39,325 nt of DNA from Bacteroidales bacterium (GTDB taxonomy: Bacteria > Bacteroidota > Bacteroidia > Bacteroidales > Muribaculaceae). The translations under genes were made by a program, and so were the position numbers. Positions 15,965-22,091 of the stretch are shown piece by piece (the stretch's first letter is position 1; the number at the start of each line of letters is the position of its first letter). The stretch is taken from positions 1 through 39,325 of the forward strand of contig SFLG01000019.1 of assembly GCA_004553485.1 (NCBI GenBank), given 5' to 3'. Under the pieces are notes generated by a model, which was not told the DNA's origin, made no database searches, and worked only from the letters and a program-made list of their open reading frames with translations.

Positions 15965-16519
15965 ATGGCAACAATAATTCCTCTGCGCGGGCACACGCCC
16001 GCCTTCGGCCACGGCTGTTTCCTGGCCCCCAACGCCGCCATCATCGGCGACGTCACAATGGGCGACGAGTGCTCGATATGGTTCGGCGTCACCCTCCGCG
16101 GCGACGTCAACACCATCACCATCGGCGACCGCGTCAACATCCAGGACGGCTCGGTGCTGCACACCCTCTACGAGAAGTCAGTGTGCGAGATCGGCAACGA
16201 CGTCTCCATCGGCCATAACGTCACCATCCACGGCGCCAAGGTGTGCGACCTGGCCCTCATCGGCATGGGTGCGGTGGTAATGGACAATGCCGTCGTCGGC
16301 GAAGGCGCCATCGTCGCCGCCGGCTCGGTGGTCCTCTCCAACACCAAAATCGGCCCCCACGAGCTGTGGGCCGGTGCCCCGGCCAAGTTCATCAAGCCCG
16401 TCGACCCCGCCCAGGCCAAAGAGATCAACCAGAAAATCGCCCGCAACTACCTGATGTACAGCCGTTGGTATGGTGAGCCCGGCTGCGAGCCCTACGAGTC
16501 TTCCCTCTTCACCGACTGA
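15965..16519 (+). CDS. gamma-carbonic-anhydrase-like hexapeptide-repeat protein
   Basis: This is a 184-residue left-handed beta-helix protein of the gamma-carbonic anhydrase/YrdA/PaaY type. Hexapeptide repeats run from about residue 20 to 140 (IIGDVTMGDECSIWFGVTLRGD, split over several turns). The three histidines expected to bind metal are H66, H84 and H89, with the five-residue spacing of the last pair seen in Cam. A C-terminal helix carrying YLMYSRWY closes the trimer fold. Many family members lack measurable carbonic anhydrase activity, so the reaction is not certain. It follows the aminopeptidase by 145 bp and may share its transcript. Confidence 0.85.
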   Translation: MATIIPLRGHTPAFGHGCFLAPNAAIIGDVTMGDECSIWFGVTLRGDVNTITIGDRVNIQDGSVLHTLYEKSVCEIGNDVSIGHNVTIHGAKVCDLALIGMGAVVMDNAVVGEGAIVAAGSVVLSNTKIGPHELWAGAPAKFIKPVDPAQAKEINQKIARNYLMYSRWYGEPGCEPYESSLFTD

Positions 16520-16526
16520 CCCCCCA

Positions 16527-16543
16527 GCCGCCCCGGAGGCGGC
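16527..16543 (+). terminator. GC hairpin after hexapeptide gene
   Basis: GCCGCC and GGCGGC pair with a 5-nt loop starting 8 bp past the stop codon. There is no T-run. A second, wider repeat follows (GGCGGTGTCA at 16555-16564 with TGACACCGCC at 16598-16607), ending in CCCTTTTG. Together they may form the 3' end of this transcript; confidence is low because both lack a classical U-tract. Confidence 0.4.
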
Positions 16544-16654
16544 AGCCCGATACCGGCGGTGTCATAACGGACAACTCACAATGCAGTCTGCCCCACATGA
16601 CACCGCCCCCTTTTGTCCTAATTTCACCAGTCCGTGCAAATTAGGCCGCCTTAG

Positions 16655-16686
16655 TTTGGTCACTCCGAAATAAATGTCTACCTTTG
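16655..16686 (+). promoter_or_regulatory. Bacteroidetes-type promoter for 456-aa secreted protein
   Basis: TTTG (16655-16658), a 20-nt spacer and TACCTTTG (16679-16686) match the consensus exactly. The predicted start near 16693 leaves a leader of about 118 nt in which I see no strong structure. Confidence 0.85.
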
Positions 16687-16810
16687 CTACAGGTATTCGG
16701 AACGGCCTCTGCGCCATGCGTAAAAGCCTAATTTCCCACCAATAGCGTAAACAACCGACTACCCGCCCGGAACACACCTTTCAACCCAATATCTATTAAT
16801 TTTTATCTTT

Positions 16811-18181
16811 ATGAAGAAATTTTTACTCTCACTGGCTGTTCTTGCACTCGGCATGTCCGCAGCAGCCGCCCAGACCACTGTTGATTTCAGCACCGCTGAG
16901 GGTCTCCCCACCGTTGACAACACAACCGATGTCACCACAGCTACAATAGAAGGCATCGATTTCAGCTTCTTCCACTGCAAGAAAGGAACATACAGTCAGG
17001 CATCGTACCTGCAGCTTTCCGGCAAAAACTATAACGGCGCAAATGCCGCTTACGTTGAATTCAAGAGCGCCCAGAAAGTAGCTCAGGTTGTCATCACCAC
17101 CGGCAGCAACGCCTCGACCAACGTAACCGTTCAGCTTTCGGTCAACGGCACAAATGTCGGCGAAGCAGTCAAGCTCGATACAAAAGGCGGTCAATTCTCC
17201 TTCACCATTCCTGCCGCCAACCAGGCTGCTGGCGCCGCAATCCGCCTGACCACCGCCAACAACTACAACGCCCAGATCACCAAGATGGTCATCAGCACCG
17301 ATGGTGCAGTCGTTCCCACCAAGGATTCCGCCGGCCTCAGCTTCCCCAAATCCAGCTACACCGTAACCCTCGGTGAGGCTTTCGAGACTCCCGCTCTCTC
17401 CAAGCAGACCGACGCCGATCCCGTCTACAGCTCGTCCAAGCCCGAAGTCGCTACCGTTGACGCCGCCACCGGCACCGTCACCATCGTAGCCGAGGGCACC
17501 ACCACCATCACCGCCAAGACCGCCGAGACCGAGGACTTCCAAGCCGGCGAGGCTTCGTACACCCTCAAGGTCCAGGCTCCCGTCACCACCGACACCTACA
17601 CCCTCACCAAGACCGTGACCGACGGCAAATACATCATCGCCTGCGAGAAGGGCGTAGCCAAGAACTACACCGGTTCAAAAGCTTACGGCTACTGCTACCT
17701 CGACACCGAGTATGTTCCCGCCAACGGCAGCGTCACCTGCCCCGACAAGTACCTCTTCATCATCACCAACACCACTAACGGCTACACCATCCAGGGTGCC
17801 GACGGCGGCAAGTTCTACGGCATGGATGCCTCCCACTGGGGCTCGTTCAACTTCTACGAGACCGCTGCCGAAGGCAACTGCTACTGGGACATCGCCATCG
17901 ACGCCGACGGCAACGCCAAGATTTCCAACAAGGGCCGCGCAGGCGCTTACCTGTCGTGGAAGGCATACAACCAGGACTTCGAGCTTGTAACCACCGACAA
18001 GGAAGCCGGCACAATCCAGCTCTATGTCAACAGCGAAGCCGGTGTCAACGACATCGTAGTTGACGAAGCCAACGCTCCCGTCGAGTACTACAACCTCCAG
18101 GGCGTACGCGTAGCCAACCCCGAGAACGGCCTCTACATCCGCGTCCAGGGCAAAAAAGCCACCAAAGTCCTCGTTAAATAA
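16811..18181 (+). CDS. secreted Ig-like protein with T9SS sorting tail
   Basis: This is an exported surface or extracellular protein of 456 residues and unknown substrate. A signal peptide covers residues 1-20 (MKKFLLSLAVLALGMSAAAA). A beta-rich domain follows to about 165, then a bacterial Ig-like (BIG_2-type) domain at about 172-256 (SKPEVATVDAATGTVTIVAE). Next is a domain at about 260-412 rich in Tyr/Gly/Asn (DGKYIIACEKGVAKNY, DGGKFYGMDASHWG). The linker AGVNDIVVDE leads to the C-terminal sorting tail at 423-456 (PVEYYNLQGVRV...GLYIRV). That tail implies export by the Por/type IX system and anchoring at or release from the outer membrane. It has its own promoter and terminator, so it is monocistronic. 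Confidence 0.85.
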   Translation: MKKFLLSLAVLALGMSAAAAQTTVDFSTAEGLPTVDNTTDVTTATIEGIDFSFFHCKKGTYSQASYLQLSGKNYNGANAAYVEFKSAQKVAQVVITTGSNASTNVTVQLSVNGTNVGEAVKLDTKGGQFSFTIPAANQAAGAAIRLTTANNYNAQITKMVISTDGAVVPTKDSAGLSFPKSSYTVTLGEAFETPALSKQTDADPVYSSSKPEVATVDAATGTVTIVAEGTTTITAKTAETEDFQAGEASYTLKVQAPVTTDTYTLTKTVTDGKYIIACEKGVAKNYTGSKAYGYCYLDTEYVPANGSVTCPDKYLFIITNTTNGYTIQGADGGKFYGMDASHWGSFNFYETAAEGNCYWDIAIDADGNAKISNKGRAGAYLSWKAYNQDFELVTTDKEAGTIQLYVNSEAGVNDIVVDEANAPVEYYNLQGVRVANPENGLYIRVQGKKATKVLVK

Positions 18182-18221
18182 TACGACAGTTTGATTAATC
18201 AAGCTTGCAAATAACCCTCAC

Positions 18222-18253
18222 AAGGGCCGACGCGGAGTGCGTCGGCCCTTTTT
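18222..18253 (+). terminator. intrinsic terminator
   Basis: A perfect 12-bp stem (AAGGGCCGACGC / GCGTCGGCCCTT) with loop GGAGT is followed by TTT. It lies 41 bp past the stop of the 456-aa gene and closes that transcript. Confidence 0.88.
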
Positions 18254-18306
18254 GTCTCAAAAAAAACATTTTTGGAGCGTTCAGAGGATTTATTGTCCCC
18301 AAAAGT

Positions 18307-18337
18307 GTTGATTTATCCGAAAAAATGTCTACTTTTG
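18307..18337 (+). promoter_or_regulatory. Bacteroidetes-type promoter for LRR protein
   Basis: TACTTTTG (18330-18337) is a full -7 match. The -33 box is GTTG (18307-18310), one mismatch from TTTG, with a 19-nt spacer. The predicted start is near 18345. Confidence 0.68.
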
Positions 18338-18495
18338 TTGTGAAAAGATTGTTCCACTTATCCTCTCATGACTTGCACAGGCGGGCCGCCAATCCCTGAC
18401 CTGATACCCCGCAACGGCGTCCGCGCCAAGCGTCTTCCACCAGTAAATTCGCATTTTTTCATTCATCCTCCCGCAGTTCCCGACGCTCACCGACC

Positions 18496-18618
18496 GGGGA
18501 CAAGGGGTATTTATTATTGCATCGATGCTCCCCGGAACATCCGCAAAAACAGTTGTTTACAGCCATCCCGATTGACGGATGCCGCAGGGATGCGCCCAGA
18601 TGCATCCGCCTTGTCCCC
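18496..18618 (+). promoter_or_regulatory. candidate structured leader RNA
   Basis: GGGGACAAGG (18496-18505) is perfectly complementary to CCTTGTCCCC (18609-18618). Directly abutting the 3' strand is a second hairpin, CGGATGC (18576-18582) with GCATCCG (18602-18608), so the two stems could stack coaxially. The enclosed part also has a palindrome GCATCGATGC. It ends 48 nt before the ATG. It resembles no riboswitch class that I recognise. Confidence 0.4.
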
Positions 18619-18666
18619 ATTCCCTTAAAAATCCGAAATTTCCATCATATTAATCACCTCAATTCA

Positions 18667-21600
18667 ATGAAGAAACATTTACTATTATCGCTGTTTGCGC
18701 TGCTTGCCCTGACCTTCCAGGCCAAGGGCGCAATCACTCTGACCACGGACGCCCCCGAGGGGACGGCAGTGAAGATGCTGCTGAACACCGTGTCGGCCAC
18801 CGCTCCCGTCACCGTCGACTGGGGCAACGGCGTAGAGATGAAGTACACCATCAACCCCGCCCAGGGCGGCTACAACCGCTGGGTGGAAGGCACCGTCAGC
18901 GGCTCCACCATCAAGGTCTCGGGCAAAATCACCGAGTTCCAGATGACAGACGCCAGCCTCACCTCGGCCACCGTCGAGTACATGACCGACCTGAAGTTGC
19001 TCAAACTCAACGACAATAAAATCAGCGAGTTCAATCTCAAAACCTACTCCCCCATCGAGCGTCTGAACCTCAATAACAACCTCCTGAGCAACTCGCCCAG
19101 CCAAAATGCCACACTGGGCCTGGAGAACTGCGCCGCCCACCTTACCGAGCTCAACGTGAGCGACAACCCGGGTCTGACGTGTCTTGACATCCGCAGCCTG
19201 GAGGTCATCGAAACACTGTCGATAAACAGATGCCCGAGTTTCGCATCCCTGTTTATCTGCGCACCGGAGGCCTCGCAGAAAACCCTGCGCTACATCTACA
19301 TCAACGACTGCTCGCTCACCGACTTCTACCCCGTCAGCTTGCCGTCGCTGCGCAAGCTCGAGCTCGACAACAACCGGCTGATGACCGAGGGAACGACAAG
19401 CCCCTTCGCGCTTGGCGACTACCCCGAGCTGGTATGGCTGTCGCTCAAAGGCAACAAGAACCTGTCGGACATCGACCTGTCCAAGTCGCCCCTCATCGAG
19501 CAGCTGTGGATCGACCACTGCGCATTCAAGAAAGTCAACGTCTCGGTATGCCCCGAACTGATAAACCTCAACTGCGGCTACAACAACCTTGAGTCGATTG
19601 ACCTCGGCGCCAACACCAAGATGAAGAGCCTCACCGTGGCCGGCAACCCCATGAAGAAGCTCGAGACCACGAACCTTACCAGCCTGACCGACCTCAACAT
19701 TTCCGAGACTGAGATTTCGTTCGTCAACCTCATCAACGCCTTCTACCTGCAGACCTTCAACGCCGCCGGTTCGGGCATCTCCTTCGTCGACTTCAACGGC
19801 ACACAGCCCCTGCGCATGTCAAAAGTGGACCTGCGCAACTGCAAGAACTTCACCGCCGAGTCGATGAGCTATACCCTGCAGACCCTCCAGCAGTCCAAGA
19901 AGACCACCCGCACAAACCTCTTCCTCGAGGGCTCCAACGCCGAGCACTCGAACACCGCCTACGTCACCGGCCCCGACATGGGTTGGATATGTGACGTCAG
20001 CGGCGACAACACCGCCCGCCACACCGCCCTGTCCGTAACCCTGCAGGACGCCCGCGACTCCGGCGAGAACAAAACCGGCACACTCGACCGCCTCTACCCC
20101 CTCAAGGCATACAGCCTCGACTACGATCTCGATGTCATGGAGACCACCGGCGGCAAGTTCATCATCTGCCAGTGGCAGCCCTTCTATTTCCAGACCATCG
20201 CCAGCGTCGGCGCCACCGCCCTCAAGGGCGTTCCCGTGCACATCCACGCCTATCCCGCCGACGGCCAGCGCTTCAAAAGCGTGACCGTCAACGGCAAGGA
20301 AATCTACGCCACAGACTTCATCATCTCCGAGCCCTCGACAATCAAGGTAAACTTCACCTCCGAGGAGCAGCACGTACGCTTCGCCGTCGCCAACGGCCAG
20401 AAGCTCTCGTTCCTGGTCAACACCGCCACCGCCGGCGGCACCGTCGAGGTTGACTGGGGCACCGGCAGCCGCACAAGCTACTCAGGCCAGTACGGTTACG
20501 AGACCGGCACGACCCAGATTGGCGGCGTACGCATCGAAGGCACCGCCGCCGGCGACTACTTCGCCGTCTACGGCGACATCGCCGCCATCGACGTCTCCGG
20601 CTACGGCGACATGGCCGAGATGTTCGGCGTATGGGACAACCACATCACCGCCGCCGACATCTCCGGATGCCCCGGCCTCAAATTCTTCAACGCCCACTGG
20701 AACCCCATCACATCCATCGACCTGAGCCAGAACGGCGACCTCGAAATCCTGCGCCTCAGCTACACAGGCATCAAGGACATCGACCTCAGCGCCAACAACA
20801 AGCTGATGTGGCTGGAGATGTACAGCGACGGCTTCGGCGACGACGGCATAGCCATGCTCGAGAAAATCGACCTCGGCAACAAGCGTCAGCTGCAGTATGT
20901 CGACCTCAAGAACAACCGCCTGTCGTCCCTCGATGTTTCCGGTTGTCCCTACCTGCGCTGGCTGAAAGTTCAGAACAACCTCGGCATAGCCTCCATTGAC
21001 CTGTCGAAAAACCTGTACCTGCAGGAACTGAACGTCAACCGCAACAAAATTGCCGCACTCGACCTGTCGGCCAACCCCATGCTGACCATACTCTCAGCCG
21101 ACGACAACCAGCTGCACGGCATCGACCTGAGCGCCAACAGCGGGCTTACCGATCTCTCGCTCAACAACAACTACATCACCGAACTTGACCTGCACGCCAA
21201 CAAGGCCCTTATCTACCTCGGCATCGCCGGCAACGGCATCGGCGCCGAGCAGCTCAACACCATCTACTACAACCTGCCCGTCCGCATCGCTCCCGAAGGC
21301 GAGGACGAGAAGCCCGTCTCGCACACTCTCCTTGTCAAGCAGAGCGGCGACCGCGCCGAGAACGCAGCCCTGACCTGCGACTCCAGCATCGCCCTCGACC
21401 GTCTGTGGAAGCCCAACGTTGAGGGCAACAACAGCGGCTCGCCCACAGCCTACCTCGACTTCCTGCCCGCCGCCGGCGGCACATTCAAGGTCGTCGACGA
21501 AAGCGGCAAGGAGTACAGCCACGGCTCGATGGTGCCCAAATACGCCAAACTCACCATCGTCGCCACTCCCGAAAGCGGCAAGGAGTTCAAGTCTTACTCG

Positions 21601-21912
21601 CTCAACGGCGAGGAGGCCATCGAGAGCAGCACCTTCGAGATGCCCGGCATCTACACCAAACTGAAAGTCAGCTTCGGCGAGTCGGGCAGCGTAGATGACA
21701 TCGAAGCCTCGGGCGTCAGCGTCAACGCCGGTGCCGACGGTATCACCGTCACCGCCGACAGCGCTACCGCACGCATCTTCACCGCCTCCGGTGTATGCGT
21801 CAGCGAGCTCCACGTCAGCGGCGAGGCCACAGCCGTCCTCACCCCCGGCTACTACATCGTCGTCACCACCCGTAACGGCGTGACCAAGAGCCATAAGGCG
21901 ATAGTGAAATAA
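18667..21912 (+). CDS. secreted leucine-rich-repeat protein with T9SS-type tail
   Basis: This is a large exported protein of 1081 residues, probably a surface adhesin or binding protein. I start it at the ATG at 18667 because a clean signal peptide follows (MKKHLLLSLFALLALTFQAKG); the ATG 150 bp upstream does not give one. The body is a tandem duplication. Each half has a cap with V(T/E)VDWG(N/T)G, an array of about 21-residue LRRs of the LxxLxLxxNxIxxIDLS kind (as in SANPMLTILSADDNQLHGID), and a beta-rich 'fullness' module (GKEFKSYSLNGEEA in the second half). The second half begins near residue 565. The linker SVDDIEASG leads to a C-terminal sorting domain at about 1011-1081 ending GYYIVVTTRNGVTKSHKAIVK (one residue block shown). 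No catalytic motif is seen. Confidence 0.86.
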   Translation: MKKHLLLSLFALLALTFQAKGAITLTTDAPEGTAVKMLLNTVSATAPVTVDWGNGVEMKYTINPAQGGYNRWVEGTVSGSTIKVSGKITEFQMTDASLTSATVEYMTDLKLLKLNDNKISEFNLKTYSPIERLNLNNNLLSNSPSQNATLGLENCAAHLTELNVSDNPGLTCLDIRSLEVIETLSINRCPSFASLFICAPEASQKTLRYIYINDCSLTDFYPVSLPSLRKLELDNNRLMTEGTTSPFALGDYPELVWLSLKGNKNLSDIDLSKSPLIEQLWIDHCAFKKVNVSVCPELINLNCGYNNLESIDLGANTKMKSLTVAGNPMKKLETTNLTSLTDLNISETEISFVNLINAFYLQTFNAAGSGISFVDFNGTQPLRMSKVDLRNCKNFTAESMSYTLQTLQQSKKTTRTNLFLEGSNAEHSNTAYVTGPDMGWICDVSGDNTARHTALSVTLQDARDSGENKTGTLDRLYPLKAYSLDYDLDVMETTGGKFIICQWQPFYFQTIASVGATALKGVPVHIHAYPADGQRFKSVTVNGKEIYATDFIISEPSTIKVNFTSEEQHVRFAVANGQKLSFLVNTATAGGTVEVDWGTGSRTSYSGQYGYETGTTQIGGVRIEGTAAGDYFAVYGDIAAIDVSGYGDMAEMFGVWDNHITAADISGCPGLKFFNAHWNPITSIDLSQNGDLEILRLSYTGIKDIDLSANNKLMWLEMYSDGFGDDGIAMLEKIDLGNKRQLQYVDLKNNRLSSLDVSGCPYLRWLKVQNNLGIASIDLSKNLYLQELNVNRNKIAALDLSANPMLTILSADDNQLHGIDLSANSGLTDLSLNNNYITELDLHANKALIYLGIAGNGIGAEQLNTIYYNLPVRIAPEGEDEKPVSHTLLVKQSGDRAENAALTCDSSIALDRLWKPNVEGNNSGSPTAYLDFLPAAGGTFKVVDESGKEYSHGSMVPKYAKLTIVATPESGKEFKSYSLNGEEAIESSTFEMPGIYTKLKVSFGESGSVDDIEASGVSVNAGADGITVTADSATARIFTASGVCVSELHVSGEATAVLTPGYYIVVTTRNGVTKSHKAIVK

Positions 21913-21930
21913 TTTCGCTCCTCATAGTGG

Positions 21931-22031
21931 ATCAAATTCGCTAATGTAGGGACATCGCTTTGCGATGTCGGACCGGTAATTCTGCCACCTGAACATGCCA
22001 AAGGCATGTCCCTACATTAGACGGATTTGGC
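21931..22031. repeat. REP/BIME-like palindromic element
   Basis: Outer arms CTAATGTAGGGACAT (21941-21955) and ATGTCCCTACATTAG (22006-22020) are perfectly inverted, and similarity continues imperfectly outward (CAAATTCG versus CCAAATCCG). Inside are two hairpins, GACATCGC-TTT-GCGATGTC (21951-21969) and ACATGCC-AAA-GGCATGT (21993-22009). This is the arrangement of two REP units head to head. The GTAGGGAC arm recurs at 39147. It fills the 179-bp spacer between two surface-protein genes. Confidence 0.75.
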
Positions 22032-22091
22032 ACACCACCAAGGGTACAATCCTCCACCCCGCATATTAACCAATATTATATCTTAGTGCGT

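Larger units (their letters stand above)
18254..18666 (+). other. long leader region of the LRR gene
   Basis: This is 413 bp with no supported gene. A promoter lies at 18307-18337, leaving about 320 nt of untranslated leader. An in-frame ATG at 18517 could extend the LRR protein by 50 residues, but that stretch has no signal-peptide character and is rejected as the start. The second half of the leader contains nested inverted repeats described separately. Confidence 0.55.

Noticed and set aside
14683..16164. 493-codon minus-strand open frame across the aminopeptidase 3' half, the nonamer array and the next gene
   Set aside because: It crosses two well-supported plus-strand genes and a repeat array. 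The GSYGSYGSYG stretch in it is just the nonamer array read backwards.
18517..18666. 50-residue N-terminal extension of the LRR protein
   Set aside because: It lacks a hydrophobic signal, is Cys/Pro/Arg-rich, and covers the leader inverted repeats; the ATG at 18667 gives a proper signal peptide.
21941..22020. Invertible promoter (phase-variable switch) before the 957-aa surface gene
   Set aside because: There are inverted arms, but no TAnnTTTG box lies between them, the spacer is only about 50 bp, and both arms belong to hairpins; no invertase is near.
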